A stretch of 14,633 nucleotides of DNA from Deltaproteobacteria bacterium. Its GTDB lineage: Bacteria; Chloroflexota; Dehalococcoidia; Dehalococcoidales; BS750m-G39. Made by a program: the position numbers and the translations under genes. The stretch lies in NCBI GenBank assembly GCA_030606505.1, contig JAUWGI010000008.1:1-14633 (forward strand). Direction: 5' to 3'. The stretch's first letter is position 1. Each line of letters starts with the position of its first letter. The notes beneath the pieces were generated by a model. The model was given only the letters and a program-made list of their open reading frames with translations, searched no databases and had not been told where the DNA came from. This document shows positions 7,199 through 13,647 of the stretch, in pieces.

Positions 7199-7621
7199 TT
7201 AAATATCAAATAACACCTGAACCCTAAAGCCATCAGTTTTGTCCACTTTAAGCATGTGGTAAGTGGCCGCCTTGACCCCTGTTTTCAGCTCATGCCTTGA
7301 GCTATCTACTTTTTCTCCGTATACTCTAGCCTGGAGCCGGGTATCGTCCAGCTGGATAATATCAAACCGCTTGAAAAGAACGCCCTCGGTGTCAAACCGG
7401 TAAACCAGCTCGTTCAACCACGCCACCAGCAGGCTTTCCACGTCACTGGCAGCCAGCTCTATATCTCGATAAAGAACCTCCTCCAGATCATCAAGCTCGG
7501 TTATCAGGCTGAACAAAGCCCTAGCCGCATTGGCAAATGCTTGCCTCAGGTCAATACCGTAGGCGATAATGCCAACGTCGGCGGTATGGTCTAAAATTTC
7601 AAAGTCCTTATTTATAGGCAT
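7199..7621 (-). CDS. Archease, activator of RtcB
   Basis: Small acidic protein that promotes RtcB guanylylation and multiple turnover. At 140 residues it has the typical length. Family marks are FEILDHTADVGI at 7-18 with the conserved metal/catalytic aspartates D11 and D15, LLVAWLNELVYRFDTE at 64-79, KTGVKAATYHML at 113-124, and the C-terminal LFDI with penultimate D139, all expected for archease. It is first in the minus-strand operon, directly upstream of rtcB. An extended -10 promoter lies about 25 bases before the ATG. The ribosome binding site is weak (AAGAG). Confidence 0.93.
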   Translation of the reverse strand: MPINKDFEILDHTADVGIIAYGIDLRQAFANAARALFSLITELDDLEEVLYRDIELAASDVESLLVAWLNELVYRFDTEGVLFKRFDIIQLDDTRLQARVYGEKVDSSRHELKTGVKAATYHMLKVDKTDGFRVQVLFDI

Positions 7622-7644
7622 CAGCTCTTAAAGAGGTAAAGTAA

Positions 7645-7673
7645 ATTATATCATAATCGTTTACTTCAATAAA
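7645..7673 (-). promoter_or_regulatory. Predicted sigma-70 extended -10 promoter for archease-rtcB-cysM
   Basis: On the minus strand the sequence reads TGATATAAT (plus positions 7645-7653), an extended -10 box with a perfect TATAAT hexamer. The -35 region is poor (TTATTG at 7667-7672, spacer 16), as is usual for extended -10 promoters. The predicted start point gives a leader of roughly 15-20 bases before the archease ATG at 7621. Confidence 0.6.
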
Positions 7674-7712
7674 TATAAACCTCTTAATTTACCTGGCAAC
7701 CTATCCCCCTAA

Positions 7713-7808
7713 CCCCCTTCCCTTATAAGGGAAGGGGGAGCTATTTTTTTAAGAGAGGCTCTGCCTCTCTTCGACTCTCTTACAGGGAGTTTTAGGGGCG
7801 AAGCCCCT
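7713..7808. repeat. Composite palindromic intergenic element (three hairpins)
   Basis: Three perfect inverted repeats lie in tandem: a 26-bp palindrome at 7713-7738 (arms CCCCCTTCCCTTA / TAAGGGAAGGGGG) followed by a T7 run at 7744-7750; a 9-bp stem at 7751-7759 / 7763-7771 (AAGAGAGGC and GCCTCTCTT); and GGGGCGAAGCCCC at 7795-7807. The first hairpin plus T-run looks like an intrinsic terminator on the plus strand, although no plus-strand gene ends just before it. The element resembles the one at 763-824 in opposite orientation. It fills the middle of the 292-base divergent region 7622-7913, which otherwise holds only the two promoters. Confidence 0.7.
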
Positions 7809-7853
7809 GAGGGTGGGAAGAGAGAGAACTGTTAAAACCTGAACTAACTCACT

Positions 7854-7882
7854 TTGAGGCTTTTACCGCTATCTAGTATAAT
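7854..7882 (+). promoter_or_regulatory. Predicted sigma-70 promoter of the 7914 operon
   Basis: TTGAGG at 7854-7859 and TATAAT at 7877-7882 are separated by exactly 17 bases, a near-consensus housekeeping promoter. Transcription would start near 7889, leaving about 25 bases of leader that include the GGGAG ribosome binding site at about 7900-7904. This placement argues that the TTG at 7854 is a -35 box and not a start codon. Confidence 0.75.
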
Positions 7883-7913
7883 GTTAGTAGTAATAACACC
7901 GGGAGACTTTAAG

Positions 7914-8504
7914 ATGGGTGATATCAGGAGTGCTCGTGAGATAGCCATGGAAAAGGTGGAGAAGCTGGGCGAAGTGACCAACGAGGAGCGCCTGAGATGG
8001 AAATACGTCCCCGAAGGGGAAAAACTGGCCGCCAGATACCTGAAGCAAAACCTGAATCTGGCCACTGAACTGGGCAACTACGATGAGAAGGTGGTAAGAT
8101 ACGTCAAAGAGGGGGCTAGCGAGATACTGATAAGAAACATCAACCTGCCCCAGAATGACTCCGTCAGGAAAAACAACAAGAAAGCAATGGATGGGCTTAA
8201 AACCCTGAAGAAGGATAAAATAGGCGTGGAGAATATCTTCAGCAGGATAAGAAACATCTTCACCCACTATACCGAGCAGGGTGAGCAGCAGAGAAAGCAG
8301 GCCTATGAGCAACTAAAAGCTGAGTTTACCGCTAAAGTTCAACAGGCAATGCAGCAGCAGATGGGCACGACGGTAGGACTAAATATAGATATAGAAAGGC
8401 AGCCGCAGTTCCAAGAGGAGTGGCGAAAGCTGCTGACCCAGCTGGATTCGCAGTATATCAGCCTCCTCAACGAATATAAGCAGGAGCTATCGGCTATAGC
8501 CTAG
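7914..8504 (+). CDS. Conserved-looking soluble protein of unknown function, 196 residues
   Basis: Not recognised. The start at 7914 (MGDIRSAREIAMEKVEKLGE) is chosen because GGGAG lies nine bases upstream and a good promoter places the transcript start after the possible earlier TTG and ATG codons. The protein is strongly charged and predicted mostly helical, with no signal peptide or membrane span. Residues of about 120-160 are rich in Gln, Lys and Glu (HYTEQGEQQRKQAYEQLKAE, then VQQAMQQQMG) and probably form a coiled coil, so self-assembly or partner binding is likely. It is first in a plus-strand series and lies nine bases before the next gene, also of unknown function. The two probably work together. 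Confidence 0.75.
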   Translation: MGDIRSAREIAMEKVEKLGEVTNEERLRWKYVPEGEKLAARYLKQNLNLATELGNYDEKVVRYVKEGASEILIRNINLPQNDSVRKNNKKAMDGLKTLKKDKIGVENIFSRIRNIFTHYTEQGEQQRKQAYEQLKAEFTAKVQQAMQQQMGTTVGLNIDIERQPQFQEEWRKLLTQLDSQYISLLNEYKQELSAIA

Positions 8505-8513
8505 GAAATAACC

Positions 8514-9221
8514 ATGGACATTGAGGACGAAAGGATTAGAGACGCCATTAAGCATACTGAAATACTAAGACCGCCCAAGCGGAGCCTGGCTACCTTCGGC
8601 ACAACCAATGTATACTACTACCTGGTCACCGAGCCTGCCTACGCCGAGCTGGTGGAGACTACCTCCGAAACGGTGGTTAGAGAAGGCAGGGTAATCGCCG
8701 AGAGACCGCGAATCGTAACCCCCTACTACCTCTCCCACCTTGAAGGCTTTAGCTCGGAGGCTAGAAAATACTTTGAGACCCTGATTAATACCCACGGCCC
8801 CAACGCCCCGGGGCTGTTTTACACCTACAAGAACGAGCCTAAGGAGCTTAACATCGTCTCGGATAATCTGCGGGCTGTAGTTGATAAGATAAATAATGAC
8901 ATTGATAAGCGGGGCGACCCGCTGGCCTCTATTATCAGGGGACAGGACGAGCTCTGGGATGTATCATTGATGAAGTTTATCTATGAAATGACCCGAAGCT
9001 CCATAGCCGATAACCTGGAGCAGATGGGGAACAAAGGGCTTCTGGATATAGACGCCAGGGGTATCCCCGCCGACGTCAGGATAAGGATTGAGAAGCTTTT
9101 TGAATCAGTCCACAAAGGTGACATCGAGCCCAGGGAATTGAAGGATGAGCTCGACCGTTGGGGCGTGTTTGATGATTATGAAGACAGGTTCTTCACCCTT
9201 TTCGGAGGGGGACGGTGGTAA
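8514..9221 (+). CDS. Soluble protein of unknown function, 235 residues, paired with preceding gene
   Basis: Not recognised. Starts MDIEDERIRDAIKHTEILRPPK, with AGGA about nine bases before the ATG. The N-terminal half carries aromatic-rich strands (TTNVYYYLVTEPAYAELV, then RIVTPYYLSHLEGF), suggesting an alpha/beta or beta-rich domain to about residue 120. The C-terminal half is helical and acidic (SLMKFIYEMTRSSIADNLEQ, about 146-165; later IEPRELKDELDRWGVFDDYE). There are no Cys clusters, nucleotide-binding loop, signal peptide or membrane segments. The close spacing to the 7914 gene and matched charged character suggest a two-protein unit; function is unknown. Confidence 0.75.
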   Translation: MDIEDERIRDAIKHTEILRPPKRSLATFGTTNVYYYLVTEPAYAELVETTSETVVREGRVIAERPRIVTPYYLSHLEGFSSEARKYFETLINTHGPNAPGLFYTYKNEPKELNIVSDNLRAVVDKINNDIDKRGDPLASIIRGQDELWDVSLMKFIYEMTRSSIADNLEQMGNKGLLDIDARGIPADVRIRIEKLFESVHKGDIEPRELKDELDRWGVFDDYEDRFFTLFGGGRW

Positions 9222-9225
9222 TAAA

Positions 9226-9251
9226 CCCCGCAAAATCTTCGATTTTGGGGG
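9226..9251. terminator. Hairpin after the unknown-protein pair (possible attenuator)
   Basis: CCCC (9226-9229), one unpaired G, CAAAATC (9231-9237), loop TTC, GATTTTG (9241-9247), GGGG (9248-9251): an 11-bp stem starting four bases after the stop codon. There is no U-run after it, so it is at best a weak or Rho-assisted terminator or an mRNA-stabilising stem. It may separate the unknown pair from the radical SAM gene. Confidence 0.45.
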
Positions 9252-9310
9252 CCCCAGCAAGGGTGTAGAATTTTAATTAAAAAGCCAAGGAAGAAGCGGA
9301 CTGAGATAGC

Positions 9311-10189
9311 ATGTATAACGAACAGGTAATAGTACGACCGCCTAGTGAAGCCAACAGCTTCCTGCTGCCGGTAACCCTCGGCTGCTCCCATAATAAATGT
9401 ACTTTTTGCGGCACCTATACCGGGATTAAATTCAGGATAAGGCCCCTTGAAGACATCAAGCAGGATATTGATAAGGTGGCCGAGCACTACAGCTGGAGCA
9501 TGAGGCGGGTATTCCTGGAAAACGGGGACGCCCTAATCTGCCCCCAGCGCAGATTGGTGGAGGTGCTGAAATATCTGAACCAGAAATTCCCCCGCCTGCA
9601 CCGCATCGGCACCTATGCCACCCCCCAGTCAGCCCTGATAAAGAGTGTCGACGAGCTTAAAGAGTTAAACCAGCTCGGGCTTAAGATTGCCTACTTAGGG
9701 GTGGAAACGGGGGATGAGGAGCTGCTCAAGAAAATCAGCAAGGGAGCCAGCTACGACGAGATTGTGGAGGCAGGGAGAAAGATAAAGCAGGCCGGGATCA
9801 CCCTTTCGGTTACGGTAATACTGGGGCTGGGTGGGGCTGATGGCAGCCAGAAGCATGCCCTGGGCACCGCCAGGATACTCACCGATCTTGACCCCGATTT
9901 TGCCGGCGCCCTCACTATAATGCTCGTCCCAGGCACCCCCCTGCACAAAGAGTGGGAGGAGGGCAAATTCACCATCATCTCGCCGTTTCAGTCTCTGGAA
10001 GAGTTAAAATTGATAATAGAAAACTCCAACTTTACCAAGTGCTTCTTCACCGCCAACCACGCTTCCAACTACCTGCCGATTAAGGCACGCCTGCCCCAGC
10101 AAAAGGCGGAGATGCTCAAGCTGATAGACGAGGTTTTAACCAGTAAGGATATGTCCCGGCTGCGCCCCGAGTTTATCCGGGCTTTATAA
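9311..10189 (+). CDS. Radical SAM protein with Cx4Cx2C cluster motif
   Basis: Radical S-adenosylmethionine family protein, 292 residues. The N-terminal motif LGCSHNKCTFCGTY places C25, C30 and C33 in a Cx4Cx2C spacing rather than the textbook Cx3Cx2C; I believe this spacing occurs in a COG1032-like subgroup but could not check. Other barrel elements follow: FLENGDAL at 68-75, IAYLGVETGDEELLKKISKG at 126-145 (the SAM-ribose strand, GVETG), and VTVILGLGG at 167-175, where GxIxGxxxE-like SAM contacts lie. The C-terminus (about 225-292) is helical, with no extra Cys cluster, SPASM, TRAM or B12 domain visible. It resembles short Elp3/MiaB-like barrels of unassigned substrate. No strong ribosome binding site precedes the ATG. 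It sits between an unknown pair and a thymidylate synthase homologue on the same strand. Confidence 0.88.
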   Translation: MYNEQVIVRPPSEANSFLLPVTLGCSHNKCTFCGTYTGIKFRIRPLEDIKQDIDKVAEHYSWSMRRVFLENGDALICPQRRLVEVLKYLNQKFPRLHRIGTYATPQSALIKSVDELKELNQLGLKIAYLGVETGDEELLKKISKGASYDEIVEAGRKIKQAGITLSVTVILGLGGADGSQKHALGTARILTDLDPDFAGALTIMLVPGTPLHKEWEEGKFTIISPFQSLEELKLIIENSNFTKCFFTANHASNYLPIKARLPQQKAEMLKLIDEVLTSKDMSRLRPEFIRAL

Positions 10190-10207
10190 AAGAAGGGTAG
10201 TTAAGGC

Positions 10208-10867
10208 GTGAATATTTCGGTAATTGAAGCCAGAGACCTTGCCGAGGCCTGGTTCCTCTGCCTGCGCAAGACTCTAAATGAGGGGTACCAGTACAAGATT
10301 TACCGCGGCAGCTACGCCGGTCAGCACCGCAAAGAGCTTGACTTTGTCGTGGTCAAGGTTAAGAACCCGGGAACCAGACCAATAATACCGTCCACGCCTC
10401 AGGGAGTACCGCCACCCACCTCCACGGAATATATAGACGACTATCTACCCTACCTGATGACCGCCCACAAAAGGGAGGGTGAGCAGTATACCTACGGCCA
10501 GTACCTGGAAAAGCAGATACCGAAAGTAATCGAAATGTATAAGCAGGACGGGCACAATACCAACCAGGCTTTTATGGCCGTGGGTGATGCCGACTCTATA
10601 AAACTTGACGACCCCCCCTGCCTGAGAGCCATAGATACCCGAATCCGAGATAACAGGCTGCACTTTTTCGTCTATTTCCGCTCCTGGGACTTATGGGCTG
10701 GCTTCCCCTCAAACCTGGCCGCCATTCAACTACTCAAGGAGTACATGGCCAGCGAGATAGGAGTTGACGACGGCGAACTGATTGCCACCAGCAAGGGGAT
10801 GCACCTATACGAATATTCCTGGGACCTGGCCAGAATTGCCGCCAGAATGACAGAGGAGGTCCGATGA
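10208..10867 (+). CDS. Divergent thymidylate synthase, methanogen/archaeal type
   Basis: Homologue of ThyA-fold pyrimidine methylases, 219 residues, much shorter than the roughly 264-residue bacterial enzyme and close to the archaeal form. Recognisable active-site elements: TYGQYL at 95-100 (the YGxxW region), DDPPCL with nucleophile C138, YFRSWDLWAGFPSNL at 156-170 with phosphate-binding R158 and S159, D161, and the uracil-binding N169, and KGMHLYEY at 197-203 with H199 and Y201, which contact deoxyribose in ThyA. Asn at 169 favours dUMP over dCMP. The His after the catalytic Cys is Leu here, and the Gln before RS is Phe, as I recall for the methanogen-type family (TIGR03283-like). The start is GTG with AGGGT upstream. 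It overlaps the B3/B4 gene by ATGA. The cofactor could be methylene-folate or another pterin. Activity as dTMP synthase is likely but not certain. Confidence 0.8.
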   Translation: MNISVIEARDLAEAWFLCLRKTLNEGYQYKIYRGSYAGQHRKELDFVVVKVKNPGTRPIIPSTPQGVPPPTSTEYIDDYLPYLMTAHKREGEQYTYGQYLEKQIPKVIEMYKQDGHNTNQAFMAVGDADSIKLDDPPCLRAIDTRIRDNRLHFFVYFRSWDLWAGFPSNLAAIQLLKEYMASEIGVDDGELIATSKGMHLYEYSWDLARIAARMTEEVR

Positions 10868-11565
10868 AAGACATAGTATCTTCTGAGGTATTAGCTAAAT
10901 TTCCCGATTATGTCCGGGGGGTGGTTATTGCGCGGGGGGTTGATAACAGTGGGGAAAAGCAACAACTGGTCGAACTAATGAGAAAGGTCGGGCAAGAGGC
11001 TACCCAGAATGAGGCCCTGCAGGATATCAAGAACCACCCCCGCATAGCCCCCTGGCGCCAGGCTTACTCCGACTTCGGCACCAACCCCAATAAGTTCTAC
11101 TGCTCTATTGAGTCTTTGGGGCGGCGGGCGCGGCGGGGTGACCAGCTATCCTATATCAATACCCTGGTAGCTTTGTTTAACTACTTCTCCCTGAAACATA
11201 TCGTGCCCAGCGGCGGCGATGACCTGGGCTCGGCTGAGGGAGACCTTCGTCTCACTCTGGCCAAGGGCGATGAGCCGTTTACCCCGCTGGGCTCGGAGGC
11301 TATTGAGTACCCCCCACCAGGCGAGGTGATTTATGTTGATAACTCCAAGGTAATGTGCCGGCGCTGGAACTGGAGACAGGGCGACCAGACCAAGCTCAGC
11401 CCGGCTACTCGAAATGTGGCCATAAATATGGACTGCCTGCCGCCGGTATCTAAAGACGAAGCTAAAGCCTTAACCAGGGAACTGGCTGAGCTGGTACGGG
11501 AGTTCTGCGGTGGTGAGGTGAACTATTTTCTGCTTGATGCCGCTCAGAACGAGGTTGAGATATAA
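10864..11565 (+). CDS. Free-standing B3/B4 tRNA-binding/editing domain protein
   Basis: Stand-alone homologue (COG3382-like) of the B3/B4 domain of phenylalanyl-tRNA synthetase beta chain, which hydrolyses Tyr-tRNA(Phe). At 233 residues it is the usual length for the free-standing family. Characteristic stretches: WRQAYSDFGTNPNKFYCSIESLGRR at about 64-88, LSYINTLVALFNYFSLKHIVPSGGDDL at 95-121, PPGEVIYVD at 151-159 and CRRWNWRQGDQTKLSP at 165-180. No synthetase catalytic domain is present. Its function is unknown: trans-editing of mischarged tRNA or binding of another amino-acyl ligand is inferred from the fold. The ATG overlaps the thymidylate synthase-like stop (ATGA) and is preceded by GAGGAGG, so the two are translated together. 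Confidence 0.88.
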   Translation: MKDIVSSEVLAKFPDYVRGVVIARGVDNSGEKQQLVELMRKVGQEATQNEALQDIKNHPRIAPWRQAYSDFGTNPNKFYCSIESLGRRARRGDQLSYINTLVALFNYFSLKHIVPSGGDDLGSAEGDLRLTLAKGDEPFTPLGSEAIEYPPPGEVIYVDNSKVMCRRWNWRQGDQTKLSPATRNVAINMDCLPPVSKDEAKALTRELAELVREFCGGEVNYFLLDAAQNEVEI

Positions 11566-11655
11566 CCAGTTCTTGACCTTTAAGTAAAGATAAGGTTCAG
11601 CGTTTCATTACCTTCGGTTAACCCGTGCTTTTAAGCACCAGACGGAGAACAAGCC

Positions 11656-12423
11656 GTGAGCGAAATTGACACCGCCGCCGATATGATTCTCCAAGCAAAA
11701 AAGCTGGTGGTCTTTACCGGCGCCGGTATGAGCACCGAATCAGGCATATCTGATTTCCGCAGTCCGGGAGGAGTCTGGAGCCGATTTGACTCCAGCGAAC
11801 TTACCTTTCAGAAATTCCAGTCCAGCGAAGAAAGCCGGGAAAAGTACTGGGAATTTTCCACATCATCCTGGGGCGAGATGGCGGCAGCTCAACCTAATCC
11901 CGGCCACCATGCCATCGCCGAACTAGACAACATCGGTAAGCTGGACTGCGTCATTACACAGAATATCGATGGCTTACACCAGAGGTCTGGAATCCCGGAG
12001 GAAAAGGTGATTGAACTGCACGGAACAGCCCGGTGGGTCAGCTGCCTGGAGTGCGGGCAAAGATATCCCAGGGAGCAAATCCAGGACAGGCTCAGGGGCG
12101 GAATAAAGGTGCCGCGGTGTGATAGCTGCGGCGGAATCATGAAGCCAGCTACCATTTCCTTCGGCCAGGCAATGCCAGAACGGGAAACCCGTGAAGCCGA
12201 AACCAGAGCAGCCGCCTGTGACCTGTTCCTGGTCGCCGGCTCTTCACTGGTAGTCTATCCCGCCGCTCAGATGCCATTAATCGCCAAGGATAGCGGCGCC
12301 AGATTGATTATCATTAACCTAACACCCACCCCCCACGACCCCTATGCTGACATTGTCATCCACGACAAGACCGGCCCGGCGCTGTCTCAAATCATTGACC
12401 AGGTAAAGGCAAGCTTGAGTTGA
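11656..12423 (+). CDS. cobB: NAD-dependent protein deacylase, sirtuin family (CobB/Sir2)
   Basis: Removes acyl groups from protein lysines using NAD, giving nicotinamide and O-acyl-ADP-ribose; cytosolic. At 255 residues it is one complete sirtuin core. Motifs: GAGMSTESGISDFRS (22-36, NAD loop), TQNIDGLH (101-108), catalytic H122 in ELHGTARWVSC, structural zinc cysteines C130, C133, C155 and C158 (two CxxC pairs), ISFGQAMPE (167-175) and VAGSSLVVYPA (193-203). The Tyr/Arg pair of SIRT5-type desuccinylases (AxxYR) is not apparent, so deacetylation is the default reading. The start is GTG at 11656, with GGAG eight bases before it. The gene overlaps the following lipoprotein start by TTGA. The 90-base upstream spacer has a small GTGCTT/AAGCAC inverted repeat (11625-11638) and no clear promoter. 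Confidence 0.94.
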   Translation: MSEIDTAADMILQAKKLVVFTGAGMSTESGISDFRSPGGVWSRFDSSELTFQKFQSSEESREKYWEFSTSSWGEMAAAQPNPGHHAIAELDNIGKLDCVITQNIDGLHQRSGIPEEKVIELHGTARWVSCLECGQRYPREQIQDRLRGGIKVPRCDSCGGIMKPATISFGQAMPERETREAETRAAACDLFLVAGSSLVVYPAAQMPLIAKDSGARLIIINLTPTPHDPYADIVIHDKTGPALSQIIDQVKASLS

Positions 12424-13640
12424 GACTGAAACTGGTTGTACTCACTCTACTATCACTCTGTTTACTCGGCGGGAGCTGCGCTCCCGCCCCCGATTTTGAT
12501 AGCTCCCTGAAATCGATAGTCAAGCCATATCAATTCAGTATTGCCCAGTGGGAACTCAAAGCAATACCGGATGAACTAAATAGCTTGACTTTCAGTAAGG
12601 GGGAAAGGGTTGAAGATGAAGTTGATATGGTCATTGAGTATTTCAGCCTGGTTGAGCCGATAAAAAGCCTGGAATCAGAGATAGCCGCCATTAACGCCGG
12701 TTATAAATCAGGCGACTCCGCCTCGCTGGAAGCTGATCTAGCTAGATCGCAACAGCAAAAAGCGGCTCTAACTGATGAAGTGGAGAGAATAATAGCCAGG
12801 CAGATAAGAGCGGTACTGGCGGAGCAGGATATCTATCATCCCCTGGATAATTGTATAAAATTAAGGATCGGCTTCCCGCCACTGATTTTTAGGCTGGAGC
12901 CACCGCCACACCTGCTGGTGGTCTCCCCTAGAGACAGGATAGAGAGCATGAGAGAGATTCACCTGCAACAAGACCTCAGCCTAGAGGCAATGGAGGGCAT
13001 TGAAGAGCAGGTTGATAAACTGAGTGTCTCCGCACTGGTGGTGGGGCTTGGGGGGTTGGGGACATATCCCCCCTTCGTCACCGACGACGCTAGCCTGCAG
13101 TTTACCATCAACGCCGCTACCGAGGAATGGCTGCACAACTACCTAACCTTTAAGCCACTGGGATTTCTATACCTGCTGGATGTAACCGGCATATCCCGCA
13201 ACTATGAGATTGCCACCATGAACGAAACCGTAGTCGGCTTAGTCAGTAAGGAGATTGGTACCATCGCCTGTCAAAAATACTACCAGGGCTATGAAAATAG
13301 TCCCCAGCCACCGGCAGAGGAGCCGGAGTTTGACTTCAACCGGGAGATGAGGGAAATAAGGCAGGCGGTTGACACGTATCTAGCCCAAGGGGAAATCACC
13401 CAGGCCGAAGAATTCATGGAACAGAAACGGCAATATTTAGCCTCCATGGGCTACTACATCCGAAAGCTAAACCAAGCCTATTTTGCCTTTCACGGGACTT
13501 ACGCCGATAGCCCAACCTCCATAAGTCCCATCGGAGCCGAGCTAAAACAGCTGAGAGAGCAAAGCGCCTCGCTAAAGGATTTTCTGGACACCGTGGCTAT
13601 TATGACCAGCCGGCAGGACTTAAGTCTCAGCATCAAATGA
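12420..13640 (+). CDS. Predicted lipoprotein with degenerate metallopeptidase-like motif
   Basis: 406 residues, starting TTG at 12420 inside the sirtuin stop. The N-terminus MRLKLVVLTLLSLCLLGGSC is a lipoprotein signal: a positive start, a hydrophobic core and Cys20, though the lipobox has Gly at -3. An exported, membrane-tethered protein is expected. Residues of about 78-135 are helical/coiled-coil (ESEIAAINAGY, ADLARSQQQKAALTDEVERI). The centre (200-285) has LSVSALVVGLGGLGTYPPFV, then ATEEWLHNYLTFKPLG and YEIATMNETVVGLVSKEIG. This layout recalls gluzincin peptidases (HExxH, then a downstream Glu in NExxx), but the first His is Glu (EEWLH, 235-239). The C-terminus has a conserved-looking YYIRKLNQAYFAFHGTYAD (345-363). 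Either an inactive peptidase relative or an unrelated protein. It ends seven bases from the convergent cohesin gene. Confidence 0.75.
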   Translation: MRLKLVVLTLLSLCLLGGSCAPAPDFDSSLKSIVKPYQFSIAQWELKAIPDELNSLTFSKGERVEDEVDMVIEYFSLVEPIKSLESEIAAINAGYKSGDSASLEADLARSQQQKAALTDEVERIIARQIRAVLAEQDIYHPLDNCIKLRIGFPPLIFRLEPPPHLLVVSPRDRIESMREIHLQQDLSLEAMEGIEEQVDKLSVSALVVGLGGLGTYPPFVTDDASLQFTINAATEEWLHNYLTFKPLGFLYLLDVTGISRNYEIATMNETVVGLVSKEIGTIACQKYYQGYENSPQPPAEEPEFDFNREMREIRQAVDTYLAQGEITQAEEFMEQKRQYLASMGYYIRKLNQAYFAFHGTYADSPTSISPIGAELKQLREQSASLKDFLDTVAIMTSRQDLSLSIK

Positions 13641-13647
13641 GGGCCGG

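Noticed and set aside
7854..7913. Upstream TTG start (20 extra residues) for the first unknown protein
   Set aside because: The TTG is part of a TTGAGG -35 box with a TATAAT 17 bases further on, so it would not be transcribed. The ATG at 7914 has a good ribosome binding site.
11566..11655. Spacer before the sirtuin examined for a riboswitch or small RNA
   Set aside because: Only a short GTGCTT/AAGCAC inverted repeat with almost no loop is present; no known riboswitch core or terminator is visible.
13641..13647. Terminator between the convergent lipoprotein and cohesin genes
   Set aside because: Only seven bases separate the stop codons and no hairpin with a U-run is seen there on either strand.
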